In this document: positions 9,068 through 18,196 of the stretch, in pieces
How the letters are laid out: each line of letters begins with the position of its first letter
Position numbering within the stretch: position 1 is the first letter of the stretch
NCBI RefSeq assembly: GCF_021390595.1
Contig: NZ_JAJEJR010000004.1
Location: forward strand, 62,001 to 126,000
From: Paraburkholderia sp. HP33-1
Lineage (GTDB): Bacteria; Pseudomonadota; Gammaproteobacteria; Burkholderiales; Burkholderiaceae
Length of the DNA: 64,000 nucleotides
Direction of reading: 5' to 3'
Notes under the pieces: model-generated
What the model was told of the DNA's origin: nothing
Database searches by the model: none
Seen by the model: only the letters and a program-made list of their open reading frames with translations
Translations under genes and position numbers: made by a program

Positions 9068-9745
9068 ATGTCGGAAATCAAACGAGACAGGAACGTTTCG
9101 CGCGCGGCGAAACTCGAAACGGCGACCCTGAGCGACGCACTGGACCGCGTGGGCTTGAACGGCCAGTGCTACAAGATCAAGCCGCGTGATTCGTCCTTCC
9201 GGATGGCCGGACGGGCATTCACGATTCTCTACGGCCCGGCCGCGTCGCCCGCAGGCACCGTGGGTGATTTCATCGACGACGTTCCGCCCGGCTCGGTTAT
9301 CGTCCTCGACAACGGTGGTCGAGAAGACGCAACGGTTTGGGGTGACATCCTGACCGAGATCGCACATCGCCGTGGTATAGCTGGTACCGTGATCGACGGC
9401 ATCAACCGCGACGTACATCTGTGCCTGTCGCTCGGCTACCCGGTTTTCTCCAAGGACAACTGGATGCGAACGGGCAAGGACCGCGTTCAGGTCGAAGCCA
9501 CCAACGTACCGGTGAATATCGGTAACGTGCGCGTTGCTCCGGGTGATCTCCTGTGCGGTGACGCTGACGGCGTGATCTCGATCCCGAAGGAACACGAAGA
9601 GCGCGTGCTTGCTGCTGCTGAGGAAATCGATGCCGCCGAGAAGGCGATTCGTGAGGCTGTTGCAACAGGTATGCGGCTGGACGAGGCTCGCAAGCAGTTC
9701 AAGTACCACCAACTGCAAACGCGCCGCGTCGGAGAAGAGGCATGA
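9068..9745 (+). CDS. RraA/LigK-fold protein, second of three
   Basis: 225 aa from ATG 9068, preceded by AAGGA inside the end of the upstream gene. It contains DALDRVGLNGQ near the N-terminus and AHRRGIAGTVIDGINRDV in the centre, where the canonical R-D is kept as N-R-D. TVWGDIL replaces the more usual GxWGE, so the acid residue proposed to assist metal-bound water is Asp, not Glu. It is more divergent from its neighbours than a simple recent duplication would give. It overlaps the third copy by 4 nt (ATGA), so the three are translationally coupled. Confidence 0.8.
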   Translation: MSEIKRDRNVSRAAKLETATLSDALDRVGLNGQCYKIKPRDSSFRMAGRAFTILYGPAASPAGTVGDFIDDVPPGSVIVLDNGGREDATVWGDILTEIAHRRGIAGTVIDGINRDVHLCLSLGYPVFSKDNWMRTGKDRVQVEATNVPVNIGNVRVAPGDLLCGDADGVISIPKEHEERVLAAAEEIDAAEKAIREAVATGMRLDEARKQFKYHQLQTRRVGEEA

Positions 9746-10413
9746 CGGGACCGATATTCAATCGTCTCGCGACCACGCGACGCGATATCCAGCGACCGGA
9801 CATCACTCTGCTTAACGCCGCTGCAAAGCTGCCGGCAGCAACCCTTCACGAGGCTGCCGGAAAGATCGGAGTGCTGCCCTATGCAATTAAACCTGTCGCT
9901 CCCGGATTCAAGATTTGCGGCCCCGCTGTGACCGTCCATTCGCCCGGCGGTGATAACCTCTGGCTTCACCGTGCGATTTACTCCGCACAAGCAGGTGATG
10001 TTTTAGTCGTCTCTGTAAGCGAAGCGTATGAACATGGATACTGGGGCGAGATCATGTCAACGGCCGCCAAAGTTCGCGGGCTTGCCGGTCTGGTCATTAA
10101 CGGCTGTGTTCGCGATCAGCGACTGTTGTCCGAGATCGGGTTTCCTGTTTTCGCTCGCGGACTTTGTATCCGTGGCACGGGAAAGGATTTCGGTGCCAGA
10201 GGTTGGATCAACGCTCCGACTCGATTCGACGACGTGACCGTAAATGCGGGTGACCTGATCATTGGTGACGAAGATGGTGTTGTATGCATCCCGCGCGAGC
10301 GAATCGCCGAGGTGATCACTGCATCGGAAGCACGTGAAGCATCGGAAGCACAGCAGATGAAGCGACTAGAGGCGGGCGAGAGCACGCTCAGCATCTTCGG
10401 TTGGGACCAGTAA
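9742..10413 (+). CDS. RraA/LigK-fold aldolase, third of three (LigK/ProA-like)
   Basis: 223 aa. This copy fits 4-carboxy-4-hydroxy-2-oxoadipate aldolase best: LHEAAGKIGVLPYAIKPV at the N-terminus, GYWGEIMSTAAKVRGLAGLVINGCVRD in which GE and RD are intact, then FPVFARGLCIRGTGKDF, the FPV-x-GT-K block of LigK/ProA/GalC. The product pair would be pyruvate plus oxaloacetate. It is the penultimate gene of the rightward operon, 96 bp before the flavin reductase. Confidence 0.85.
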   Translation: MTGPIFNRLATTRRDIQRPDITLLNAAAKLPAATLHEAAGKIGVLPYAIKPVAPGFKICGPAVTVHSPGGDNLWLHRAIYSAQAGDVLVVSVSEAYEHGYWGEIMSTAAKVRGLAGLVINGCVRDQRLLSEIGFPVFARGLCIRGTGKDFGARGWINAPTRFDDVTVNAGDLIIGDEDGVVCIPRERIAEVITASEAREASEAQQMKRLEAGESTLSIFGWDQ

Positions 10414-10509
10414 GCCGGCTGAGACTTGCGGGTCCATCGGATGAGGTGGTGTCCGTAAAGATCACTACCCCATCCATTTTTTCCTAGTTCTTCCGATTAG
10501 GAAGGTAAA

Positions 10510-11070
10510 TTGAGCATAGAAGAATCTGAATTCAAACGCGCCATGCGCTGCTTGACCGGGCACGTATGTTTGATCACGACTGGTTCTGACACGGACGGCC
10601 CGCTTGCCGGCATGACGGCAACCGCTGTGACGTCTGTTAGTGCGGTGCCCCCTATTCTGCTGGTCTGTATCAATCGTTCGAACTCCTCTGTGGCGCACGT
10701 GCAGGCCACTGGCAAGTTTGTCGTCAACGTTCTCGCGCGCAGTGAGCAGGAATTGGCTCAGCGTTTCTCGCGACCGATTTCGCCTCAAGAAAAGTTTCAG
10801 GCAGGGGCGTGGAATCGTATTAAGACAGGCGCCCCGGCTTTGGCCAGTGCTATGGTCAATTTCGATTGCAGCGTCGAACGCATTATTGAGATCGGTACGC
10901 ACGACGTGATTTTTGGTCATGTCGAAGGCACCGCCATTAATGGCCACGCAATGACGCCACTGCTGTATTCCCAAGGCTCCTACGGCGAATTTCAAACGAA
11001 TAAGGCCGTCGATTTCCATGATTTGCTGTGGATCTCCAACTGGGGGTCCGATCAATTTAGCAAGTTCTGA
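10510..11070 (+). CDS. Flavin reductase (HpaC/HsaB-like) for two-component monooxygenase
   Basis: 186 aa with a TTG start at 10510 after AGGAAGGTAAA. FKRAMRCLTGHVCLITT and GMTATAVTSVSAVPPILLVCIN are hallmarks of the flavin reductase-like (FMN-binding split-barrel) family, and the C-terminal FGHVEG completes it. It supplies reduced flavin to a partner monooxygenase, here probably the acyl-CoA-dehydrogenase-fold enzyme at 2694-3878. It closes the rightward operon. Confidence 0.9.
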   Translation: MSIEESEFKRAMRCLTGHVCLITTGSDTDGPLAGMTATAVTSVSAVPPILLVCINRSNSSVAHVQATGKFVVNVLARSEQELAQRFSRPISPQEKFQAGAWNRIKTGAPALASAMVNFDCSVERIIEIGTHDVIFGHVEGTAINGHAMTPLLYSQGSYGEFQTNKAVDFHDLLWISNWGSDQFSKF

Positions 11071-11289
11071 AGGAGGTTCGGCCCGGATCTTACCGCACGC
11101 GATATAAGGCGCGGTTATGCTAATAAATGACGAAGAATTGGATCTGCATCAGGTTATTAGAAAAGGCGTTTCGGTATGGCCTTCGGTCTTTGTGCTCCCG
11201 CGGTGACCGGAGGCATGCACAAAGCAGAGTTACGACCGGCGGTGTTTTCGATGAGCTGTCGACCAGCGCGTTGATTGAGAACGCGCGTC

Positions 11290-11920
11290 GGTCGCGTGGG
11301 CAACGCCGATATCGGTGACGTCCGCTTCGGCCATTGGCACGAATTCAACTTCGACGACTTCTTGATCGCCGGCATCGATCCTGCAACGGGCATCGCAGGC
11401 GATATGCTGACTTCCGCACTGGTTCGTTCGGCTCCGATCTCGTCGCCTACCCCGGTTATTCCAGCGGGGGTCCGCTCGTGCTGATTACCAATGCACAGGC
11501 ATCCTCAACGGCATGGAGGCCACCGATTGGTATCCGGCCGGCGACAAGCGCATGAGCAATGCTATCAAGTTCATGAGCGATGAATGCGGCCGATTCTCTG
11601 GCGGCGTCATGTCGACATTGATCAACGCCGACCACCTCGGTCTGGCTAACCTGACCGTGGGCTGGCACTGGCTACGATCTGACGCCAGCAGTGAGCGTCC
11701 GTGTGGCGCAAACGCAGGAATATGGCAATATCCTGCTGCAGAACGTTCGCGTAAATCAAGCCGCTGTGGGTCACGTACGCACCGTCGAGGCGCAAGAGGG
11801 TCTATCTGATCAGTGTGTACCAGAATACGACTGGCGCGTATGCTGTTGAAATCAGTAACATCATTTCCAGCGGCAAGCCTCAGAGCCTAGCCGAACTCGG
11901 ACTGCTGACGTCGTTCTAAC
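11290..11920 (+). pseudogene. Degraded outer-membrane porin (Gram-negative porin_4-like)
   Basis: No long reading frame is open, but pieces in different frames resemble a Burkholderiales porin: GNADIGDVRFG followed by a FNFDDF stretch near 11296-11360 (porins have G-x-RFGRQYDFMFD), GYDLTPAVSVRVA at about 11670, and VYLISVYQNTTGAYA at about 11800, ending in a terminal phenylalanine plus stop at 11920, as porin barrels do. At least two frameshifts are needed to join them. It lies just downstream of the catabolic operon, where a substrate porin would make sense. The identification rests on weak fragments. Confidence 0.4.
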
Positions 11921-11967
11921 GAGGGCTGTCCATGAAAAAAGGTCACCTTTAGGTCTCCTTGTTCGTT

Positions 11968-12666
11968 CTATTCTCGAGCCGCAAGCACCCGCATCAACCC
12001 CTCGAGGACCACCATTCGCCCTTTCTCATAAGTCGCGAGTAGCAATCCCCGATCCTTGCTCTCTAAAGCCTTCACCAGCCTTGCTTCGATATTGGCACTC
12101 CGATGTTGCGGATGCGCTGAGATATCAGCAGCCAGTGCCCGATAACGATCGGTGAGTCGCATCAATCGTAGGACTTCCCGCTTGATCACCTTATTTGGCG
12201 AGAGGTCGAAAATCTTGTCGTGAAGCTCACGGTGTAATTCAATCCAGCCCTCACGATTACCCGCTTGAATGAATTCTTCAAGCTTGGCGAGTAAGACCTT
12301 GAATTCCCTAATCTGCGCGGCTGTCGGCCATTCGACCGTCATGAGTACCTCTGCTTCGAGGAGCTGGCGCATCCGATACAGTTGTCGGGCCTCATCGCTT
12401 GACAGCTGAGCGACGAAAAATCCGCGATTCGGATCGTGTTCGATGATGCCTTCCGCCGCTAGCAGTTTCAACGCCTCACGCACCGGCACACGACTGATGC
12501 CGAAACGTTCAGCGAGGTCCGACTGTCGAAGCTGAAAGCCGGGGGCGAGCGTTCCCCTATTGATCAGTTTTCGCGTCTCTGACGCGACCTGAGCTGGAAA
12601 ATCAATGCCATCCAGTTCCGGGAGGGTGGTGGCGGGCGTTCGGCTTTGCGTCAGGATCGTATTCAT
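11968..12666 (-). CDS. GntR-family transcriptional regulator, FCD subfamily (copy 1)
   Basis: 232 aa from ATG 12666. The N-terminal winged helix reads INRGTLAPGFQLRQSDLAERFG-ISRVPVREALKLLAAEGI, the GntR signature; the C-terminal all-helical FCD domain (EAEVLMTVEW ... LHRELHDKIFDLSP) would bind an acidic effector with a metal. A TATAAT lies 6 nt upstream of this ATG, so either the mRNA is nearly leaderless or the true start is further upstream in frame (12729). It closely resembles the regulator at 14713-15411, with matching LSSDEA and LMRLTDRYRALA segments. It is convergent with the catabolic operon and may regulate it; that link is inferred from position. Confidence 0.88.
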   Translation of the reverse strand: MNTILTQSRTPATTLPELDGIDFPAQVASETRKLINRGTLAPGFQLRQSDLAERFGISRVPVREALKLLAAEGIIEHDPNRGFFVAQLSSDEARQLYRMRQLLEAEVLMTVEWPTAAQIREFKVLLAKLEEFIQAGNREGWIELHRELHDKIFDLSPNKVIKREVLRLMRLTDRYRALAADISAHPQHRSANIEARLVKALESKDRGLLLATYEKGRMVVLEGLMRVLAARE

Positions 12667-12996
12667 TTTCGCATTATATCTCGAAATTTTTGACCGATGA
12701 AATCTACCGTGGATGCTACGGGAGCTCACCTGGCTTTCCCTTGACGTCTCCGCATTCTCTATTCGTTTTCTTTCAAAATCTCCGGTGAATCATGCGATCG
12801 TGTATCAACCCGTCGATCGCGCCGTCTATCAAGAAAATCATTACGACCCGCAAGAGCGTGGACAATCTTCCTCTGTAGCGTGCGAATATGAATCTCTTCG
12901 AGTTTGGTGTCTTCGCGCAGACTGATCATGCTATGCCGGGCTGTTCTGGTTCAGTAGGCGGTTCAATCGACTTTCCCGGTTCGGGTATCAAAAAAA

Positions 12997-13025
12997 ACAA
13001 AAGCCCGCTCCATGCGGGCTTTTGT
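12997..13025 (-). terminator. Rho-independent terminator of the TctC-like gene
   Basis: A perfect 12-bp stem (ACAAAAGCCCGC with GCGGGCTTTTGT) and a 5-nt loop are followed, on the minus strand, by a run of eight T residues. It begins 22 bp after the stop codon of the gene at 13047-13580. Confidence 0.9.
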
Positions 13026-13046
13026 TTGTTGCTATTTGGATTCAGA

Positions 13047-13580
13047 TCAGTACACGAAGCCGGGCATCACTTCGCTAGCAGTCGGGACGTCCTTGATTTC
13101 GGGGATACGCGCCGAACCGAAGACCACCAACGGACGCATCTGACCATTCTTGATGTACGGGGCTGCGACCTCGTATGGAACCGGGATCACTTGCACCTTC
13201 GCTTTCATCAAGCCTTCGATTTCTGACGCTGTGTCTTTGTAGGACAACTTGACCATGCGAACGCCGTTCCGCTTTTGCAATGTGGTCATCGCGGTCAGGT
13301 CACGCGCACCGTCATCCGTCGTACCGAAGGTGTAGCAATCCGGATTGTCTTTCAGGCGGCTAATCAGATCCGCGTAGTCCTTGATGTCGGTTCCGGACAC
13401 GCCTTTGCCTATTTCAGCGACGAGGACAACACCCGTGGGCGCAGGAACCGGCGCATCCGCTGCCGGTTTAGCCGCAGGAGCCGGTACTGGTTTAGCAGGT
13501 GTACCCGCCAGGGCGACACCGGAGATCAGTGCGTCTGCTGCGAGGACGGCCGAGAGGAAGAGTTTCCGGATGGGTTTCAA
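13047..13580 (-). CDS. Short TctC/Bug-like periplasmic binding protein
   Basis: 177 aa. The N-terminus is a classical signal peptide (MKPIRKLFLS then a hydrophobic stretch ending GVALAG), followed by an A/P/K-rich linker to about residue 48. The rest corresponds to only the middle and second half of the tripartite tricarboxylate-type binding protein fold: GTTDDGARDL, KLSYKDTASEIEGLMKAKVQVI, IKNGQMRPLVV and a terminal VPTASEVMPGF, where full-length TctC proteins (about 320 aa) continue. The first lobe is missing, replaced by the linker. It has its own operator-like palindrome and terminator, so it looks expressed. It lies between two FCD-GntR genes. Confidence 0.7.
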   Translation of the reverse strand: MKPIRKLFLSAVLAADALISGVALAGTPAKPVPAPAAKPAADAPVPAPTGVVLVAEIGKGVSGTDIKDYADLISRLKDNPDCYTFGTTDDGARDLTAMTTLQKRNGVRMVKLSYKDTASEIEGLMKAKVQVIPVPYEVAAPYIKNGQMRPLVVFGSARIPEIKDVPTASEVMPGFVY

Positions 13581-13644
13581 GATCGATTGTCTCCACGTAT
13601 TCGAAATGACGCTTGAAAGGCGGGCCTGTTCGCCCTGTCACGAA

Positions 13645-13666
13645 TGTAATACAGTTTTGTATTACA
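13645..13666. promoter_or_regulatory. Perfect 9-bp inverted repeat, likely FCD-GntR operator
   Basis: TGTAATACA, 4-nt spacer GTTT, TGTATTACA: a perfect dyad 65 bp upstream of the TctC-like start. FCD-GntR regulators typically bind AT-rich dyads of this form (TNGTnnnnACNA-like). The two GntR genes on either side are the obvious candidates for binding. Confidence 0.65.
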
Positions 13667-13790
13667 TGTCAATCTTCGTTGCCGTTGCGTGTTATCATCC
13701 AGGGGCTCGTTGAGCCTTCCATGCTGTTCATGATTTATCTTCAGTCGTACGATATATTTCAGACCGTGTATTGCTAGAGCGGCGAATGAG

Positions 13791-14069
13791 TTGAGTATCG
13801 TTAGACAGGTACGCGCCAGAACTGAAGTTGTTCTCACGGCGGCGGCCGAACTCGTGGCCGGCAATGAGTACCTAAGTCAGCATCCCGAGAAACGGTCAGA
13901 ATCGCTCGAACAAACGGAAACCAGCGTGGCTCAACTGACGGCCCTCGTCGAGGAAGCGACGGAAGCTGCGCATGACGTTCACTCGGAAGCCGACCGCCTG
14001 CAGACGTTGATCGGAACTTCAAGATCCCACGCTCCAAATGATCTGGTACGACCAAGGACGGCTTCTTAG
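13791..14069 (+). pseudogene. Fragment of a methyl-accepting chemotaxis protein
   Basis: A 92-codon frame contains LVAGNEYLSQHPEKRSESLEQ followed by TETSVAQLTALVEEATEAA. This matches the post-HAMP helix of Burkholderiales chemoreceptors (G-N-x-DLSSRTEQQ-A-SLEETAASMEQLT). The sensor, membrane segments and signalling hairpin are missing. It is an isolated remnant without a convincing ribosome-binding site. Confidence 0.55.
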
Positions 14070-14119
14070 CGTGGCGCCGGAAAACGCCACTTCTCCAGCG
14101 GCGTTAATGAGCAACTGTC

Positions 14120-14530
14120 TTACCTGTCAAGCCGTGTGGATGGACTCATCAAAGGCTTTCCTGTTTTAGCGATGGTGTTGAGGTTAACCAGCAGGTTTTG
14201 CATGCATGCAAGCAGAACAACCTTGTTCGGCTTACCGGTCGCGACGAGCCGCTGATAAAAGGTGCCGATCACGAGTCTCGGTTGAAGGGCACTACCTCGA
14301 TCAATGCAATGACCTCACGCCGCGTCAAGTTGCCAAGTTCCGGCACGTCAGCAATCAGCCTGGCGACGGTCGCTGGATTGGCTCCGCGGACATTGGATAG
14401 GAGGTCCACGAGACTGGCGCAGTGCGCCTGGACGTGCTTTGCCAGGGCTGCTTCAACAGCCTTGAGCTGTTATCGAGGAGCGGTAACGATCACGCGTCGA
14501 ATGCTCATCAACGGGCTTTTAGGCTCGTGA
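14120..14530 (-). pseudogene. IS110-family transposase C-terminal remnant
   Basis: Translating the minus strand across a stop gives SIRRVIVTAPR, then QLKAVEAALAKHVQ, LLSNVRGANPATVARLIADVPELGNL, a TRREVIALIEVVPFNRDS stretch and, in another frame, PNKVVLLACMQNLL. These fit the C-terminal transposase_20 domain of IS110 elements (GIG-x-TA-x-LLAELPELG, IAALVGVAP, K-x-ALVAVMRKLL). The catalytic serine motif GGR is damaged. The N-terminal RuvC-like half is absent. Confidence 0.65.
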
Positions 14531-14712
14531 TGCTTATCAGGCTGCGTGAGCGCCGTCCGTAAGCAGAAAGATACAGGTCGGTTACCCGGCCCAAGCGGCC
14601 CGATCGCCGTACGCTGTTCGGACCGTTTCCTCGTGGGCTATCTGCGAGGCGGCGTCGCGACCGCCCATACGCTTCGCGGCCGTCAATGCCCGAACAGCGG
14701 ACACTACTTGCT

Positions 14713-15411
14713 TCATAGCCCGCGCCCGGCAAGCACGGCCAGAATCGACTGGTTTATTTTTTCTCGCTCAAGTTCGTAGGCTCGCATAACTTTTTCACGC
14801 TCGCGCGTGCGAATTGCAGTCATGAGCCGGTGTTCGAGGTGCGCCTTCGGACGTTCGCCCGGTCGATGCACTTCGGTCGCCAGTGCGCGATACCGGTCGG
14901 TCAGTCGAATCAAGCGCAGGGCCTCGCGGCGTACAATCTTGTCGGGTGAAAGATCAAAGAGCAGCCCGTAGAATGCGTAGTATTCTTCGAGCCATTCGGC
15001 GCGCTGATGGCTTCCCAAGTACTCGTCGAGCTTGGCAAGCATTCCATTGAGCTCGACCGTTTGAGTGCGATCGGGCCACTCTATCGATTGAAACAGATCG
15101 CGTTCTACCAAAAAGCGGTAGCGGTAAAGCTGCGCCGCCTCATCCGACGATAGCGGCCCCACGAAAAAACCCCGGTTGGGGTCATGCACGATCACGCCCC
15201 ACGCTGCGAGCAGATTCAATGCCTCGCGTACAGGCACCCGACTGACACCGAAGCGTTCCGCCAGTTCCGACTGACGCATTTGGTGCCCTGGCGACAGGAC
15301 ACCTCTGTTAATCAGCTTGCGCACCTCATCAGCAATCTGCGCCGGAAGATCGATATCATTGAGTTCGATTTTGCTCACGTGTGTAATCGTATGGTTCGCC
15401 GTTTCCGACAC
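14713..15411 (-). CDS. GntR-family transcriptional regulator, FCD subfamily (copy 2)
   Basis: 232 aa with a GTG start at 15411. The winged helix has INRGVLSPGHQMRQSELAERFG then VSRVPVREALNLLAAWGV; the FCD domain includes LFQSIEWPD and LFDLSPDKIVRREALRLIRL, close to the copy at 11968-12666. The wing signature NRGFFV is shared. A candidate operator, ATTGTATGCGAT at about 15447-15458, lies 36-47 bp upstream and could mediate autoregulation. The two regulators are ancient paralogues rather than a recent duplication, judged by many scattered differences. Confidence 0.88.
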   Translation of the reverse strand: MSETANHTITHVSKIELNDIDLPAQIADEVRKLINRGVLSPGHQMRQSELAERFGVSRVPVREALNLLAAWGVIVHDPNRGFFVGPLSSDEAAQLYRYRFLVERDLFQSIEWPDRTQTVELNGMLAKLDEYLGSHQRAEWLEEYYAFYGLLFDLSPDKIVRREALRLIRLTDRYRALATEVHRPGERPKAHLEHRLMTAIRTREREKVMRAYELEREKINQSILAVLAGRGL

Positions 15412-16271
15412 TGTTCGTGGGTTCCGTCAGTTCGAATTCCGACCATATTGTATGCGATCCTCGAACCCATCCCTTAAAGCGGTGCGCGTGTCGAATCCGC
15501 GAGGTAGTGGACACAAAAAGCCTGTCGGATTCCCCGATCCGCAGATTTTTCACGATTCACCTAAGAGCGCCTACGCCACGTGGGCACCGCCGGGACCTAG
15601 AATTCCACGGACCGATTCGAAGCGATAGAAAGCCGAAATAAAAACTACTGAAATAGATCGGAAACGCAACGCCGGCCGCCCCGGTGTCGTCGCCGACCGC
15701 GAGAGGTGCACGGCGATGCGGATTGAACGACTGCACGCGCCACATTTTGCCAATGCTCACAGAGTCGATGTCCGAGCGTGGAGCCGCTCCGCTTGGACAT
15801 CGCGAGATTGCGCCCACGCATGCGTGTCCAACTGGTTCACTGTCCAAAAAGCGCAGGTTGAGCGCAGGTTAATGGCCGCAGCCATGCGGCCAGTGGGCGG
15901 CTTGACCGAGCAACCAGCACTTTGCGGTTGAACAAGTATCGTCAGGTACGACCATCCCGTGTGACACGACCGGCCCGGCAATCTGGCGACCGTCAGCTTC
16001 GGACTGCGCTATGAAGAAAACCGAGGATCGTTCCGGTACTGGAGACCAACGTGACACCCAAAAGCGCGGACAGGCACACTCGCAGATACAACCGAGACTG
16101 CCGGAACCGTCGTCTATTTGTCGCCGGCGTCACGGTCGCTGTATGGCCGGCTGGCTCCATCGCAACTCGCGGGGCATCTCGGAAGCCATGCAACGGAAGG
16201 CCTCGGCGCACCACCCGAGCGTGCCGCGAGTTCAAGTTTTCTTCAAAAATGCGATACTCGATGCGGTTGTA
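15412..16271. other. Intergenic region without a convincing gene
   Basis: Short overlapping frames occur on both strands but none has a recognisable family or ribosome-binding site. On the minus strand at about 16000-16170 a stretch reading RLYLRVCLSALLGVTLVSST resembles one membrane helix, possibly a transporter scrap. Confidence 0.4.
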
Positions 16272-16294
16272 ATGATAAGTTTTCTTATCATAAG
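16272..16294. promoter_or_regulatory. Overlapping inverted repeats upstream of integrase
   Basis: ATGATAAG, TTTT, CTTATCAT forms a perfect dyad at 16272-16291, and CTTATCATAAG at 16284-16294 forms a second overlapping palindrome. They lie 30-52 bp before the integrase ATG in an otherwise AT-rich promoter region, consistent with a repressor or auto-regulatory site. Confidence 0.5.
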
Positions 16295-16323
16295 ATGTAT
16301 GTTTATGACGTAAACTCTGCAGC

Positions 16324-18033
16324 ATGAAAACGCGCCAGTCCTCCCTGCCCGCCCCGGCTTTCCACTCCGAACCGCCGGCCTTTCCCGATGCCGACGAGCT
16401 CGCCATGCTGCGCGCGTGGTATGCGGGGCTCGCGGTGCGGCAAGCCGCCGAACGCTACCTGCCTTCAGCGCCCGGTGAAGGGACCTCCGCACGGGGCGTG
16501 CTTGGGCGTATCCGGCGAAGACTCATTGCCATCGCCCGCGCCGCATGTCGCGACGATCTGGTGACGCTGCTCGGGCATCCACCAGAGGAGCGCGAACGCC
16601 ACGCGAAGGCGGTGGCGCACGCCATCGACACCCTGCGCATGGCTCGCGCACCTGAGCCACAGATCGCCGACGACATCGCGCAGTGGTTCACGCCACGCGC
16701 CGTGCGCGTGCTGCGCGCCCACGGCATCACCACGCTGGCCGATCTGACCGTACGCATTCCGCGCCGGCGCCAGTGGTGGAAGGCCGTCCCCGGGCTCGGT
16801 GCGGCGAGCGCCCGCGCGATCGAGGCGTTCTTCGCCGCGTGGCCCGCGTTGACGGAAAAGGCGCGCGCCCTGATCGTGGCGAGCCAGCGCAATGACATCG
16901 TGCCGTGGGAATCGATCCGGCTGCCGCACGAGGTTGACGGCACGACGGGCACCTTCCGCGCGCCGCGCGAGACCTGCACGCTCGACGCTTCCAACGACTA
17001 CGAGGCCGTACAGACCTGGCTTGCGCTGCACGAGTCGCCAGCCACGCAGCGCACCTACCGCAAGGAGGCCGAGCGCCTGATCCTGTGGGCGATTGTCGAG
17101 CGCGACCGCGCGCTTTCATCGCTGACGACCGAAGACGCGATCGCCTACCGCGCGTTTCTCCGCCATCCTTCGCCACGCGGACGCTGGGTCGGCCCGGTGC
17201 GTCCGCGAACCTCGCCCGACTGGCGTCCGTTCAATGGCAGCCTCTCGGCGCGCTCGGTTGCGCATGCGCTGTCGATCCTGGGCGCCCTCTTCCGCTGGCT
17301 CATTGAACAGCGCTACGTGCTCGCCAACCCGTTTTCCGGCGTGAAGGTCCGCGACGCCACCGGCACCGGTGTGCTGGATGTCTCGCACGCGTTCACCGAA
17401 GGCGAATGGGCGCTGGTACGCACGATTGCTGACGGGCTCGAATGGTCACACGGCTGGTCGGTGCCCGCCGCGCAGCGACTGCGCTTCCTGCTCGACTTTG
17501 GCTATGCCACGGGCCTGCGCGCGAGCGAACTCGTCGGCGCGACGCTTGGGCACGTCGAGACAGACGCCCGCGGCGATCACTGGCTGCGTGTCACTGGCAA
17601 GGGCAAAAAGCTCGCTCGCGTGGCGCTTCCGCCGCTCGCGTGGGAGGCGCTCGCGCGTTACCTGGCCGAACGCGGCCAGCCGGTCCTGCCCGTACGGTGG
17701 CAGCCCGGGACGCCAGTCATTGGCAGCCTCGAGACCGACAGCGGTGCGGCGATCAGTAGCGTGCGGCTCTGGGGCGTGCTCAGGCGGTTCTTCCTGCTGG
17801 CCGCGAGCTCGATCGAGGCTGATCACGCTCCCCTCGCGGAGAAGCTGTGCCGCGCGAGCCCGCACTGGATGCGGCACACGCACGCGACCCATGCGCTCGG
17901 TCGCGGTGCCGAACTCACGACGGTGCGCGACAACCTGCGGCACGCGTCGGTATCGACAACGTCGATCTATCTGCACAGCGACGAGGTGAAGCGGGCGCGC
18001 CAGATCGGCGACGCGTTTGGCAGCCGCAAATGA
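16324..18033 (+). CDS. Tyrosine recombinase with N-terminal DUF3701 domain
   Basis: 569 aa. Residues about 20-200 form the DUF3701-type N-terminal extension (LRAWYAGLAVRQAAERYLP, then a helix-hairpin-helix-like VPGLGAASARAIEAFFAAW). A core-binding domain follows (about 220-340: SPATQRTYRKEAERLILW, ALFRWLIEQRYVLANPF). The catalytic domain is complete: Arg I in TGLRASEL, Lys in GKGKK, HWMRH for His/Arg II, RHAS for His III and the tyrosine in TTSIYLH. It should be active. A DUF1488 remnant follows, the same order as in the defective copy at 23-24.6 kb. It is probably the recombinase of an integrated element. Confidence 0.93.
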   Translation: MKTRQSSLPAPAFHSEPPAFPDADELAMLRAWYAGLAVRQAAERYLPSAPGEGTSARGVLGRIRRRLIAIARAACRDDLVTLLGHPPEERERHAKAVAHAIDTLRMARAPEPQIADDIAQWFTPRAVRVLRAHGITTLADLTVRIPRRRQWWKAVPGLGAASARAIEAFFAAWPALTEKARALIVASQRNDIVPWESIRLPHEVDGTTGTFRAPRETCTLDASNDYEAVQTWLALHESPATQRTYRKEAERLILWAIVERDRALSSLTTEDAIAYRAFLRHPSPRGRWVGPVRPRTSPDWRPFNGSLSARSVAHALSILGALFRWLIEQRYVLANPFSGVKVRDATGTGVLDVSHAFTEGEWALVRTIADGLEWSHGWSVPAAQRLRFLLDFGYATGLRASELVGATLGHVETDARGDHWLRVTGKGKKLARVALPPLAWEALARYLAERGQPVLPVRWQPGTPVIGSLETDSGAAISSVRLWGVLRRFFLLAASSIEADHAPLAEKLCRASPHWMRHTHATHALGRGAELTTVRDNLRHASVSTTSIYLHSDEVKRARQIGDAFGSRK

Positions 18034-18196
18034 GCGGCCGCGCGGACCACGCGAACGACGGGTGCCTGTCACCGAATCGACTATCGCGTAGCCATGCCGA
18101 CATGCCAGAAGCTGCATCGCTTGCGTAATAATCCTGACGCGCGTGAGCGCGCTGCTCTCCTGACCACCATGGATACCGTGTTGACTTTGACCCCGT

